NCBI RefSeq assembly: GCF_003385955.1
Contig: NZ_QRDW01000013.1
Location: 1-64,000 of the forward strand
Direction of reading: 5' to 3'
Length of the DNA: 64,000 nucleotides
DNA from: Aestuariispira insulae
Lineage (GTDB): Bacteria; Pseudomonadota; Alphaproteobacteria; UBA8366; Aestuariispiraceae
Shown: positions 16,742 through 25,674 of the stretch, piece by piece
How the letters are laid out: the number at the start of each line of letters is the position of its first letter
How positions within the stretch are numbered: the stretch's first letter is position 1
Position numbers and translations under genes: made by a program
The notes under the pieces: generated by a model
The model's input: the letters and a program-made list of their open reading frames with translations, nothing else
The model's database searches: none
Told to the model about the DNA's origin: nothing

Positions 16742-18226
16742 TCAGCGCATCACGAACGGGTCCGGCATGGGCTCGTCAGAGCAATTGATCCAGACGGTTT
16801 TCGGCCGGGTGTAATCGCGCATGGCTTCCATGCCACCTTCCCGGCCAAAGCCGCTATGGCCGAACCCGCCAAAAGGCGCCACCGGTGAGACCGCCCGGTA
16901 AGTATTCACCCACAAGATGCCCGAGCGGATTTTCCGGCTCAAACGGTGGGTCCGGCCCACCGAATTGGTGAAAAGCCCCGCCGCCAGGCCAAATTTGCTG
17001 TCATTGGCCTTGGCAACGGCATCCGCCTCATCCGTGAAAGGCATGACCGACAGAACCGGGCCGAACATCTCTTCCGCCATGGTCGGCAACGCCGGGTCAT
17101 CACAGGCAAGGATGGTCGGCTGGTAATACCAGCCTTTTTCCCGCCCCGACGGGCGGGAACCGCCAACAAGGAGCCGCCCGCCCGCCGACACCGTGGCCGC
17201 CACGGCCGCCTCTATTTTTGCACGCTGGCGCTCCGTCGCCAGAGGCCCCATTTCAGTTTCCATCGCCATCGGATCACCGATCCGGATTCGGTTCGCCCGA
17301 TCCGCCAGTTTCGCTGTAAAGGACTCAAATAATGGCTTCTGGACAAACAGGCGCGATCCCGCGACACAGCTTTGGCCGCTGGCGCCGAAAATCCCCGCCA
17401 TCACGGCATTAAGCGCATTGGTCTGGTCCGCGTCCTCAAACACCAGAACCGGCGATTTTCCACCCAGCTCCAGGGTCGTGACCGCGAAATTATTGGCGGT
17501 ATTGGCGACCACATGTCGCGCAGCCTCCGGGCCGCCGGTGAAGGCAACACGGGCAATATCCGGATGACTGGTCAAGGCCCGCCCGCAGGGCTCCCCAAAG
17601 CCGGTGATGATATTGACCACGCCCGGCGGAAAGCCCACTTCCCGGATCAATTCGGCAAATTTCAATAATGGTGCCGGTCCTTCTTCAGACGCCTTCAGGA
17701 CAACCGTGTTTCCGGCCGCCAGCGCCGGCCCCAGTTTAACCGCACTTAAAAACAGCTGACTGTTCCAGGGGACAATGGCCGCGACCACACCTAAGGGTTC
17801 GCGCCTGGTGAAAACCTCCATCTCCGCTTTATCGATCGGCAGAACCGCACCTTCCTCCTTATCCGCCAGTCCAGCGTAATAGCGGTAAAATTCGGCGGCA
17901 TAGGCGGTCTGCGCCGTCGTTTCCCGAATGATCTTGCCAGTATCCCTGGTTTCAAGCTCTGCCAATTCCGGCGCATGCTGTTCGATCAGGTCGGCCAGCC
18001 TGTATAACAGCCTCCCGCGCTGCGACCGGGTCATCGACGCCCAGTCGCCCTGTTCAAAGGCAGACCTAGCCGCCGCCACCGCCCGGTTCACGTCTTGCTC
18101 TCCCGCCGCCGGTATCCGTGCCCAGGGATGACCGGTCGCGGGATCAATACTGTCAAAGAAGATTCCATCGACAGGCGCGCAAAAAGCACCATTGATAAAC
18201 AGGCTAAACTGCCTCAGATCACTCAT
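16742..18226 (-). CDS. NAD(P)-dependent aldehyde dehydrogenase
   Basis: 494 residues, full-length for the family. Visible are WNSQLFLSAVKLGPALAAGNTVVLK, the general base Glu in TLELGGKSP (about 266), the nucleophile Cys in GASGQSC (about 300) and the EEMFGPVLSV and PFGGFGHSGFGREGG motifs. It oxidises an aldehyde to an acid. The start overlaps the stop of the upstream hydrolase gene (ATGA), so it is the last gene of the 16.7-23 kb catabolic operon and probably works on the product of the monooxygenase or hydrolase. Confidence 0.9.
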   Translation of the reverse strand: MSDLRQFSLFINGAFCAPVDGIFFDSIDPATGHPWARIPAAGEQDVNRAVAAARSAFEQGDWASMTRSQRGRLLYRLADLIEQHAPELAELETRDTGKIIRETTAQTAYAAEFYRYYAGLADKEEGAVLPIDKAEMEVFTRREPLGVVAAIVPWNSQLFLSAVKLGPALAAGNTVVLKASEEGPAPLLKFAELIREVGFPPGVVNIITGFGEPCGRALTSHPDIARVAFTGGPEAARHVVANTANNFAVTTLELGGKSPVLVFEDADQTNALNAVMAGIFGASGQSCVAGSRLFVQKPLFESFTAKLADRANRIRIGDPMAMETEMGPLATERQRAKIEAAVAATVSAGGRLLVGGSRPSGREKGWYYQPTILACDDPALPTMAEEMFGPVLSVMPFTDEADAVAKANDSKFGLAAGLFTNSVGRTHRLSRKIRSGILWVNTYRAVSPVAPFGGFGHSGFGREGGMEAMRDYTRPKTVWINCSDEPMPDPFVMR

Positions 18227-19098
18227 TCGCCCTCTCCCAGAAAATCCAGCAGCGTTTCGCTGACCTCTTTTGCCCCTTCAACGGGTGCCATATGGCGCAG
18301 CCCCGGCCAGATATGGCATCGCGCGCCCGGTATCGCCGCTGCCATGCGGCTCGCCATTTCCGGCGAAGAGCCGCCATCCGATGCGCCGGTGCAAACCAGG
18401 GTCGGACAGTTAATGGCGCTGATCCGGCCCGCATCCGCCTGATCCGCCTTGGCAAACAAACGATATGCGGCCAGGAACCCTTGCCGATCATTGCTTTCCA
18501 GCCGTGCGCGTACAGCAGCCAGCACATCGGGATTGGCCTTGGCATAGGCCGGGGAAAACCAGCGATCCAACGCAGCTTCGATCAGCTTCTGCGGCCCTTC
18601 ATCCTCCGCCTGCCGATATCGCACCATCACGGCTGCCTGCTGATCATCGCTGCGCTGATAAACAGAATTCATGATCACGAGACGTGCCATGCGGGCCGGA
18701 TGGCGCTCCGCATAGCCACGCGCCACCAGCCCCCCCATGGAAAAACCGACCAAGGCCACCTGATCCAGTTCCAGATAGCGGACCAGGTTCTCCAATTGAA
18801 TGACATAATCTTTCAGCCGCCGCGCGCCCGGCGGTTTCGCGGATAAACCATGCCCAATCATGTCATAACGGATCACCGTATAACGGTCTTTCAGTGCCGC
18901 GACCTGTGCCGCCCACATGGTGAGATCCAGCCCGACACCATGGATCAGAATCACCGCAGGCCCCTGTCCTTCCATGCGGAAATGGGTGCCCGCCTCAATC
19001 CAGTCCCGTTCGGTGCCATGGCGTTCCACCGGCTGGCGCTGTGGTTCCCGCCAGCCGGTGGAAGGGGCCGACACCGGTTTTTCCTGCACAACCGGCAT
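18223..19098 (-). CDS. Alpha/beta hydrolase
   Basis: 291 residues. The alpha/beta-hydrolase core has the oxyanion turn HGVGLD (about 53-58), the nucleophile elbow GFSMGG (Ser120), an Asp in CTGASDGG (about 231) and a C-terminal His in GLRHMAPVE. This matches enol-lactone hydrolases and C-C or ester hydrolases of catabolic clusters. It lies 10 bases after the DUF1185 gene and overlaps the aldehyde dehydrogenase, so it probably cleaves an ester, lactone or ring-opened intermediate in the same pathway. Confidence 0.85.
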   Translation of the reverse strand: MPVVQEKPVSAPSTGWREPQRQPVERHGTERDWIEAGTHFRMEGQGPAVILIHGVGLDLTMWAAQVAALKDRYTVIRYDMIGHGLSAKPPGARRLKDYVIQLENLVRYLELDQVALVGFSMGGLVARGYAERHPARMARLVIMNSVYQRSDDQQAAVMVRYRQAEDEGPQKLIEAALDRWFSPAYAKANPDVLAAVRARLESNDRQGFLAAYRLFAKADQADAGRISAINCPTLVCTGASDGGSSPEMASRMAAAIPGARCHIWPGLRHMAPVEGAKEVSETLLDFLGEGE

Positions 19099-19108
19099 CG
19101 CCCTGTCC

Positions 19109-19711
19109 CTACGCGTCGACCAGGCCGGCGGATTCGCGCTCGGCCTTCATCTCTTCCATATCCTGATAGCGGTTACCGGTGCGGGCATGGGGCCGCCCGG
19201 CGGTAGCCGCGCCGATGGCGACCAGGATTTCATCCGGCCCCGGCGCGTCGCCAACGGTGAATTCATGGGTCAGATAATGGCTGCGCTGGCCTTCATCTTC
19301 CTTATGCATCATCGGGATTGAGATGACACAGCCCGGCCCACCGCGCTTGTTGGTGAAGGCCAGATAGCTGGTCCCGCCCACGGCCTCGCGGTATTTATTG
19401 CCAAAGCGCAGGGTATGGATGAAGCCCGACGCATGCTCCACTTCACCATTCATGCCGACCGCCGCCGCCTTGCCATAGGCCTCGACCGCGTCCAGATCCG
19501 TATGTTTGGCCAGTTCCGCCACCAATCGTTCGCCCAATTGCGGCGCATGGGCACGGATCACCGGCTGCATGTCCTCATAGAATTCTCCGGCCCAGGGGTT
19601 TTTGACCACGGCAGCCACCGCGATCATTTTCAACGGCTTTTCCGCAGCCTTGCCGCCTTCAATGAAGGTTTCATCAATGGCGGTGACGATTTTACGAATT
19701 TCCAATGACAT
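19109..19711 (-). CDS. DUF1185 (amino acid synthesis family) protein
   Basis: 200 residues, matching the DUF1185 family throughout: IRKIVTAIDETFIEGGKAAEKP at the start, VVKNPWAG, then EAYGKAAAVGMNGEVEHASGFIH and DEILVAIGAATAGRPHARTGN. The biochemical role of this family is not firmly known; members often sit in operons with luciferase-family monooxygenases and aldehyde dehydrogenases, as here. It has no transmembrane segment or signal peptide. The 32-base gap to the monooxygenase and the 10-base gap to the hydrolase show it is part of the operon. Confidence 0.8.
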   Translation of the reverse strand: MSLEIRKIVTAIDETFIEGGKAAEKPLKMIAVAAVVKNPWAGEFYEDMQPVIRAHAPQLGERLVAELAKHTDLDAVEAYGKAAAVGMNGEVEHASGFIHTLRFGNKYREAVGGTSYLAFTNKRGGPGCVISIPMMHKEDEGQRSHYLTHEFTVGDAPGPDEILVAIGAATAGRPHARTGNRYQDMEEMKAERESAGLVDA

Positions 19712-19743
19712 CTGTCTGTTCCATCCAATTTTTGGTTGATTGA

Positions 19744-20913
19744 TTAATCTGCTGCGGCGACCGCCGGGGCATCCTCGGCGAATTGCGGCATGACCTCCTG
19801 GGTGAACAGTTTCACGCTGTTCATCACCGCCTCATGTTCGACACCCGGAAAGTTGGACCAGACCAACAGATGCTGCAGGTTCAGCTTTTCCTTCATCTCG
19901 TGGATCTTCTCGGCGATATAATCCGGCGTCCCGAACAGAAGATTGCGCGGATGCAGCCATTCATAGGACAGCAGATCGAGCTTGCCCGCGGTCTGTTCCA
20001 GGGTTTCGCCCGGGAAGACATGGTTGCCCAGCCCTCGGTAATGACAGACCCATTTCAGGTAATCGATGATGCCGCCGCCCGCCAGTTTTTCGGCCTCAGC
20101 CATGGTTTCGGTGACGAACATATCCCGGACCAACGCTAGGCCATGGCCATAGGGGACATCTGTCCCGCGCGCCTTAGAGGCTTCTTCCTGATACATTTCG
20201 AAACGGGGCACCATGGAATCCGTCGGCGGGATCCAGAACATGCCGTTCAGATTGTTTTGCGCGGAAAATTTGATCGAGCGCGGACTGTCGATCACCTGCC
20301 ACATGGGCGGGGTCGGCTGCTGCAGGGTGCGCGGCACCAGGGCCAGCTTGCGAATTTCCTTGGTCTCGGGATCCTGGAAATGCTCTTCCGGCGGGCTCAT
20401 GGCATGGTCAAACTTCACGCCCGGATGGGGGAATTGATAATGCTTGCCCTGAAACTCGAAATATTCCTGCGACCAGGCGCGCCGCATGATCTCAACCGTT
20501 TCCTCGAAAATCTCCTGGTTCTGTTCCTGGTTGGCCACGTCGGCCAATGGATTGAGGTTGATAGTCTCGCGCGGGTAAATGCCGCGCCCAACCGCCACCT
20601 CGAGCCGCCCGCCGGACATATGGTCCAGCATGGCCAGATCCTCCGCCAGGCGCAGCGGATGATAAAAGGTCACGATATTGGCGGCCTGACCCAGACGGAT
20701 CTGTTTGGTCCGGGCCGCCAGATCAACACTCATCAGGCCCGGGTTCGGGCAGACCTCGAAGCCTTCATGGCCGAAATGATGTTCTGTGGTCCAGATCGAA
20801 TGCCAGCCATTTTGGTCACAATATTCCGCAATATCACGGCCTTCTTGGACCACTTCGTAAAAGGGCTTTTTCAGATGGCGGTTATTCTGGTTGAGGAAAT
20901 AGCCGAATTTCAT
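19744..20913 (-). CDS. Luciferase-family (LLM) flavin-dependent monooxygenase
   Basis: 389 residues, single-domain bacterial-luciferase TIM barrel. Visible are IWTTEHHFGHEGF, LGQAANIVTFYHPLRLAEDLAMLDHMSGGRLEVAVGRG and the LLFGTPDYIAEKI segment near the C-terminus. Enzymes of this class take reduced FMN from a separate reductase, and one is encoded just upstream (21003-21563). ATG 20913 follows AGAGGTGA. One copy of a 38-base repeat (20956-20993) lies in its upstream region. The substrate is not evident; the neighbours suggest a ring or C-N/C-S oxidation feeding a hydrolase and an aldehyde dehydrogenase. Confidence 0.87.
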   Translation of the reverse strand: MKFGYFLNQNNRHLKKPFYEVVQEGRDIAEYCDQNGWHSIWTTEHHFGHEGFEVCPNPGLMSVDLAARTKQIRLGQAANIVTFYHPLRLAEDLAMLDHMSGGRLEVAVGRGIYPRETINLNPLADVANQEQNQEIFEETVEIMRRAWSQEYFEFQGKHYQFPHPGVKFDHAMSPPEEHFQDPETKEIRKLALVPRTLQQPTPPMWQVIDSPRSIKFSAQNNLNGMFWIPPTDSMVPRFEMYQEEASKARGTDVPYGHGLALVRDMFVTETMAEAEKLAGGGIIDYLKWVCHYRGLGNHVFPGETLEQTAGKLDLLSYEWLHPRNLLFGTPDYIAEKIHEMKEKLNLQHLLVWSNFPGVEHEAVMNSVKLFTQEVMPQFAEDAPAVAAAD

Positions 20914-20955
20914 AATTCACCTCTCGATAAATCCAACAAGGTTGATCAATCAAAA

Positions 20956-20993
20956 GGCACACACCGTTTATGCTCACTGCCTGCCGACTTGAG
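20956..20993. repeat. 38-base repeated intergenic element, copy 1
   Basis: Identical at 35 of 38 positions to 21596-21633, with exact blocks of 14 and 21 bases separated by three variable bases. It lies upstream of the LLM monooxygenase gene. Because both copies sit before genes of one pathway in the same orientation, a shared operator is likely. Confidence 0.7.
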
Positions 20994-21002
20994 CGCGTTT
21001 GC

Positions 21003-21563
21003 TCAGCCGGGCGGCGATGCGGGGGTAAGGCTGTTCAGACCGCCCCGGTAAAAGGTCATGGGCCGGACGGCATCGGTGGATGAAAAATCCAGCACCCGGC
21101 CGATGATGATCCGGTGATCCCCGCCCTCCAGCTCCGCATGCAGCGCACATTCAAACCGAGTCAGATAGTCGCTCAGCGCCGGAATGCCGAATTCGGTCAT
21201 TTCCAACTCCATCCCGGCCATCTTGCCAGGGGCCTTGCCCGCACAGGCCATTACGGTTTCTTGCTGCCCCTCGGCCATGACATGGATTGCCAGACTGCGG
21301 TTTTCGCGGATCAGGGACAGGATGTTTGACTCATTTTTCAAACAAATCAGCACCAGGGCCGGGTCCAGGGAAAGCGCGCTAAAGGCACTGACCGTGGTGC
21401 CGCTGCACCGGGCCATATCCGGCCCGGCAGTAACCACCGTCACCCCGGTGGCAAAGCAGCCCAACGCATCACGAAACGCGCGCTGATCAAATTCATGTGC
21501 AGGCGCACATAAATGCGCCTGATGGTTTCCTGACGGGATTTTTTGAAGACTCTGGTCGGTCAT
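21003..21563 (-). CDS. Flavin reductase (HpaC/RutF-like)
   Basis: 186 residues, with the flavin reductase split-barrel pattern: FRDALGCFATGVTVVTAG, GTTVSAFSALSLDPALVLICLKNES, SLAIHVMAEGQQE, and ALHAELEGGDHRIIIGRVLDF near the C-terminus. It supplies reduced FMN to the luciferase-family monooxygenase encoded downstream. I chose ATG 21563, preceded by GGAG; the longer frame to 21617 runs through the 38-base repeat. Confidence 0.88.
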   Translation of the reverse strand: MTDQSLQKIPSGNHQAHLCAPAHEFDQRAFRDALGCFATGVTVVTAGPDMARCSGTTVSAFSALSLDPALVLICLKNESNILSLIRENRSLAIHVMAEGQQETVMACAGKAPGKMAGMELEMTEFGIPALSDYLTRFECALHAELEGGDHRIIIGRVLDFSSTDAVRPMTFYRGGLNSLTPASPPG

Positions 21564-21595
21564 CTCACGGGCTCCAAATGCTGAAAACAACATCT

Positions 21596-21633
21596 GGCAC
21601 ACACCGTTTCCACTCACTGCCTGCCGACTTGAG
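21596..21633. repeat. 38-base repeated intergenic element, copy 2
   Basis: The second copy of the element at 20956-20993, here 33 bases upstream of the flavin reductase start. The three variable bases are at 21610-21612. Confidence 0.7.
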
Positions 21634-21772
21634 GTGCTTTTACGGTACGCGAAACTAAAATTTGGTCAATAGCGTTTTTTGAAAACCTGATAAACCTCTG
21701 CGTTGGAAGTAAAAACCAAGGTTGGCGGCAGCGCGAAGTGAGGTCGCGCTGAGCCACAAAACCATTGCTGCA

Positions 21773-22963
21773 CTAGCGATAAGGCGACCCGTGGCCCCCA
21801 CTTAAACGGCTGGCGACCCAGGCGTGGAAATGGTGGGTTGGCAGGTCCATTTCAGGTGAAAAATGACCGCCCGCATAACCAGGCGAATGGCGGCCCTTCT
21901 GCATGCCCTCCACCGCAAAGACATCCTCGCCGAAAACCACGCGCCAGCTTTCCAGCACCGCTTCGCGGCTGGGTGCAAAACCATCGCCTAACGCCTCATC
22001 GCCGACATAGAACAGGCGCAGATGCTCGACAGTTTTTTCCTCGCTGACCGGCTCGACGATCATGGCAAAGGCATGGTCCGCCTGCAGGCCGATCAACACA
22101 TTGGGGTAAAAGGCCAGATATTCCGCCTGGCGGATCTTGTCCGGCTGCCAGTCCGGAAACTGCGGCAGTTTGGTGCCAGCCACTTCGGACAGGTTATAGA
22201 CCCAGGTGCCCTGGCCCGCGAGGCTATCGCCAACCATGATATTATAGTGATCCTCCAGCCTGGAATATTTGTTCAATTCCGGATGAACCCAAGGCAGGTG
22301 ATAGGCCTCGCAATAATTTTCAATGGCGAGCTTCCAGTTGCAATTGACCTCAACCCGGAGCTTGCCGCCATGCTCGGACGGGCGCAGTTGGTCCAAACCG
22401 TTTTCACCCCAAAACGGTTTCCAGCGGTCGGTTACCGGTTTTACATAATCCTCAAACGGCACCGCATCGCCGGACAGGTTGATAAAGACCATGTTCATCC
22501 AGACGGCAGAGCGCACTTCACGAAGGCCCTTACCCTTGCACTGGAATTTCTCGGATTTATGCTGGCCGACACCGCCGATATGCGGGGTCCCGCGCAAGTT
22601 ACCTTCCAGATCATAGGTCCAGGCATGATAGGGGCAGGTCAGGGTCGTCTTGACCGGACCGGGTTCGGCCACCAGGATCATGCCGCGATGGCTGCAAACA
22701 TTGTGAAAGACTTTCATTTCACCATGGCGGTCGCGCAGGATCAACAACGGCAGGCCCATGAATGTCACCGGCTTCGCATAGCCTTTTTCCGGCAGGTCAG
22801 CGGCAAAGCCAATGGCCGCCCAGCTGTCCGCCATGACGGTGTCACGTTCATGAATGAAATAATCCCGGCTGATATAGGCTTCATTGGGCAGGCCGGTCGC
22901 CGCCTCGATCGGGGCCAATATGGACGCAAGCGCGCCTTCATGAAAAACTGTTTTCTTTTCCAT
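21773..22963 (-). CDS. Rieske non-heme iron oxygenase, alpha subunit
   Basis: About 396 residues. The Rieske 2Fe-2S ligands are Cys90/His92 in CSHRG and Cys110/His113 in CPYHAW. The mononuclear iron site is recognisable from NWKLAIENYCEAYHLPWVHPEL and a later Asp in EDVFAVEGMQ. It has Glu rather than Asp at the bridging position (ENYCEAYH), as in oxygenases acting on quaternary ammonium compounds such as carnitine monooxygenase. A substrate of that kind is therefore possible, but aromatic ring hydroxylation is not excluded. ATG 22963 has GGAG six bases upstream; ATG 22975 is also possible. No dedicated reductase gene is adjacent. Confidence 0.87.
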   Translation of the reverse strand: MEKKTVFHEGALASILAPIEAATGLPNEAYISRDYFIHERDTVMADSWAAIGFAADLPEKGYAKPVTFMGLPLLILRDRHGEMKVFHNVCSHRGMILVAEPGPVKTTLTCPYHAWTYDLEGNLRGTPHIGGVGQHKSEKFQCKGKGLREVRSAVWMNMVFINLSGDAVPFEDYVKPVTDRWKPFWGENGLDQLRPSEHGGKLRVEVNCNWKLAIENYCEAYHLPWVHPELNKYSRLEDHYNIMVGDSLAGQGTWVYNLSEVAGTKLPQFPDWQPDKIRQAEYLAFYPNVLIGLQADHAFAMIVEPVSEEKTVEHLRLFYVGDEALGDGFAPSREAVLESWRVVFGEDVFAVEGMQKGRHSPGYAGGHFSPEMDLPTHHFHAWVASRLSGGHGSPYR

Positions 22964-23053
22964 GTCCGTCTCCATCACACCCTGTTCGGTGTATCTGCAC
23001 TTTTATGATACTGGCAGCGGGATATTTATCCGAAGAACCTTACCCGGCCACTG

Positions 23054-23092
23054 AGGGCGCCCCGCCGGTTTTCCGGTCGGATCGGGCGCCCT
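23054..23092. other. Long inverted repeat between the Rieske and LysR genes
   Basis: AGGGCGCCC (23054-23062) pairs with GGGCGCCCT (23084-23092) around an inner CCGG-TTTT-CCGG hairpin. It is followed on the plus strand by GTTTT. No plus-strand gene ends here, so it may be a weak terminator for readthrough or a structured upstream region. Confidence 0.4.
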
Positions 23093-23195
23093 GTTTTCCA
23101 GCAGCCCTTTACAGGCAGTCTTTCTGCAGTCTCCCAACTGATGGTCTGATCATCACGCTGAAATGGCCAGCCGACAAGCGATTTTTAGGCCTTCG

Positions 23196-23218
23196 ATTAA
23201 TGAGATTTCCTCATTAAT
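23196..23218. other. Nine-base inverted repeat overlapping the LysR stop
   Basis: ATTAATGAG (23196-23204), a five-base loop and CTCATTAAT (23210-23218) form a perfect hairpin that includes the TAA stop of the LysR gene. No T-run follows, so a transcript-end stabiliser or protein site is as likely as a terminator. Confidence 0.4.
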
Positions 23219-24119
23219 GAAGTTCCAATTCCCGCAACAGCCAGTCCCGGAACAGCCCAGCAGCCTTCTTTGGCCGGATCAAATCCAGCGGTTCCAGCAG
23301 GTAGAAATGCGCGCCCGTGGTCAGGCTGTCACCCAGCGGCCGGACCAGGGTGCCGTTATCCAGATAATCATCGACCAGGCGGCTCCAGGCCAGGGCGATT
23401 CCCTGCCCGTTGGCCGCGGCCTGCACCACCATGGGATAGTTGTTGATATTCACCCGGTGAAGCGGCTCGCTGTAATTCAGGCCCAGCCGTTCAAACCAAT
23501 CCGGCCAGTTGATCCAGCCCTCATAAACCCCTTCCAACATCAACAGGGTTTTGCCCAACAACGCCTGCGGCCCGTCAAACGGCTTGTTTTCTGCCAAATA
23601 TTCAGGGCTGCAGACGGGAAAGACCTGTTCCGGAAAAAGCGGGGTGGCCGCAACAATGGCGGGCGGCTGCCCGCAATAATCGACCGCGATATCATAATCC
23701 GCGCTGCTCAACTGGCGTACATGGTCGGAGGCCAGGATCCGAATATCCAGATCGGGGTGACTTTTCTGGAAACGGGGAATGCGCGGTAACAGCCAGAGCG
23801 AGGCCAATGCATTGGTGGTGGCCACCGTCAGCCGGTTTTCGCCCTGCCATTGCACGATTTCCTTGGTGGCCCCAACAATGCTTTCCAGGCCGGGCAGGAT
23901 TCCTTGATAATACTGCCGTCCGGTCGGGGTCAGATCCACGCGCCTTGTAGACCGGGCAAACAAGGCCTTGCCCAGTGCGGTTTCCAGCGCACGGATCTGG
24001 CGGCTGACCGCCCCCTGTGTCACGTTCAATTCCTCCGCCGCTGCAGAAAAGCTCTGCAGCCTGGCAGCGGCTTCAAACACCACAAGGCTTTTCAGCGGCG
24101 GCAGTGGTTTTAATTTCAT
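23214..24119 (-). CDS. LysR-family regulator, GcvA-like
   Basis: 301 residues. The N-terminal winged helix (LPPLKSLVVFEAAARLQSFSAAAEELNVTQGAVSRQIRALETALG) is of the GcvA/AmpR subgroup, and a periplasmic-binding-type effector domain follows. ATG 24119 has GGAAGGAC upstream. It lies between the Rieske/monooxygenase operon and the DAO oxidase, all on the same strand, and is the likely regulator of one or both. The effector is unknown. Confidence 0.9.
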   Translation of the reverse strand: MKLKPLPPLKSLVVFEAAARLQSFSAAAEELNVTQGAVSRQIRALETALGKALFARSTRRVDLTPTGRQYYQGILPGLESIVGATKEIVQWQGENRLTVATTNALASLWLLPRIPRFQKSHPDLDIRILASDHVRQLSSADYDIAVDYCGQPPAIVAATPLFPEQVFPVCSPEYLAENKPFDGPQALLGKTLLMLEGVYEGWINWPDWFERLGLNYSEPLHRVNINNYPMVVQAAANGQGIALAWSRLVDDYLDNGTLVRPLGDSLTTGAHFYLLEPLDLIRPKKAAGLFRDWLLRELELH

Positions 24120-24189
24120 CGGAAGTCCTTCCGGTTCATGACCCTCATTTTGTCATAAACCGGAAGGCTTAAAAACCACCAGTAATTTT

Positions 24190-25479
24190 TTAGCCGGCCC
24201 GTTCCTGGCGCCAGTCATCAAACCGGTATTTCCAATAGGTCATCTGCACGCCGACCGGTCCCAGCGGCCCGAAATTCCAAGACAGGCCAAAAGGCGCAAA
24301 TAGTTTGTACCGGTCATCACCATGATCGATGGCATTGGCGATCAGCTGACCGCAAGAGGCGGTCGTGTTCATGCCATGGCCGCCAAAGCCGGTGCAATAC
24401 CAGGCATGGGGTTTCAACCGGCCCAGCTGGGGCATTTTATGAATGGGATAGCCCATCAGGCCGGACCAGGCGACATCCACCTCGACCCCTTCGAGCTGCG
24501 GGTAAACATCCAGCAGATCCCCCATCAGCAGACCGGCCAGGTTGGCCGGATCCTGGATGCGGGTCGTGATGCGCGATCCCCACAACAGGCGCCCGTCTCT
24601 GGTCGCATGATAATAATCCGCCGCCCGCCGGTCGTCACCCACCTGGGCATTGGTCCGCACCGCCGTTTCCAGCCGGTCATCCAGAGGCTCGGTCAGGATG
24701 ACATAGGTGGCAATGGGCAACAATGCCCGGCGCAAGGTGGGAATGCTGTCATCGGTATAACCGCCACAACAAAAAACGATCTGTTCCGCCGTAACCTTCC
24801 CGCCGCCGGCCTTCACGGTCACCGGTGCCCGGTCATAATTCACCGACAGCATCGGGGAATCCTCAAAAATCCGGCCGCCCAGCCGCTCAAATTCGCGGGC
24901 CAGACCCAGCGCATAATTCAGCGGGTGAAAGTGAAAGCCTTTTGAATCGAACAGTGCATAATGATACCGATCAGTCAGCAGATTTTCCTGCAATTTGGCC
25001 CGGTCCCAAAATTCGCTTTCATAGCCGAATTTTTCTGCTTCCAGTGCCTGGGACTGTTTCAGGCCATCCGCATCATCATAGCGGATCACCCCCAACTTGC
25101 CCGCTTCCACCACCTGGGCATCGTCGAGACCCAGATTGCGGATATTATCGCGTACAATCTCAACGCCGTCGCAGGAAATCTGGAACAGTTCCTTGCCGTC
25201 CTTCAGGCCAACCTTGTCAACGATCCCCGTATTGCCGAGCGAATAACCGTTGGAAACCGAGCCGCCATTGCGCCCCGACGCGCCCCAAGCTACACGCCTG
25301 GCTTCCAAGACCACCACGTCATGGCCCTTGCGCGCCAGCTCCAGCGCGGTCGTCAGACCGGCAAGGCCGCCGCCGATCACACAGATCTCGGCCTGGATGT
25401 CATCGGATAAAGCCGGACGCGGCGCATCTTCGGTGATGGTGCGCCGATAATAGGTATCGATATAGCGGGCTGCGGTCAT
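24190..25479 (-). CDS. FAD-dependent amine oxidase (DAO family, PuuB-like)
   Basis: 429 residues. An N-terminal FAD dinucleotide-binding motif (ICVIGGGLAGLTTALELARKG), GASGRNGG and a C-terminal GFGGHGMNTTASCGQLIANAI match D-amino-acid-oxidase-type proteins such as gamma-glutamylputrescine oxidase. The reaction would be oxidative deamination of a secondary or primary amine to an aldehyde with hydrogen peroxide release. An aldehyde dehydrogenase is encoded in the same region. I chose ATG 25479, preceded by GGGAAGG. The exact substrate is not readable from the sequence. Confidence 0.85.
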   Translation of the reverse strand: MTAARYIDTYYRRTITEDAPRPALSDDIQAEICVIGGGLAGLTTALELARKGHDVVVLEARRVAWGASGRNGGSVSNGYSLGNTGIVDKVGLKDGKELFQISCDGVEIVRDNIRNLGLDDAQVVEAGKLGVIRYDDADGLKQSQALEAEKFGYESEFWDRAKLQENLLTDRYHYALFDSKGFHFHPLNYALGLAREFERLGGRIFEDSPMLSVNYDRAPVTVKAGGGKVTAEQIVFCCGGYTDDSIPTLRRALLPIATYVILTEPLDDRLETAVRTNAQVGDDRRAADYYHATRDGRLLWGSRITTRIQDPANLAGLLMGDLLDVYPQLEGVEVDVAWSGLMGYPIHKMPQLGRLKPHAWYCTGFGGHGMNTTASCGQLIANAIDHGDDRYKLFAPFGLSWNFGPLGPVGVQMTYWKYRFDDWRQERAG

Positions 25480-25601
25480 CTGTGCCTTCCCAGAAATCCG
25501 GTGATCAATGAAGCCCAAGGCTCTAGCAGAGGATCAGGCTCAACGATAACGGTGTTTTCTCACCAGGTCATTCCGTTTCGGCATGCAAGGAACCTAGAAA
25601 C

Positions 25602-25630
25602 AAAAACAGCCCCGGCGGGGAAGCCGGGGC
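25602..25630 (-). terminator. Intrinsic terminator of the DUF1127 gene
   Basis: An eight-pair stem (GCCCCGGC with GCCGGGGC, six-base loop) lies about 45 bases after the DUF1127 stop and is followed on the minus strand by TGTTTTTG. The stem is strong and the T-run moderate. Confidence 0.75.
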
Positions 25631-25674
25631 CATTTTCATAATGCGCAGGTTTTCCGGGCCAAGCCCGGAAGGCA

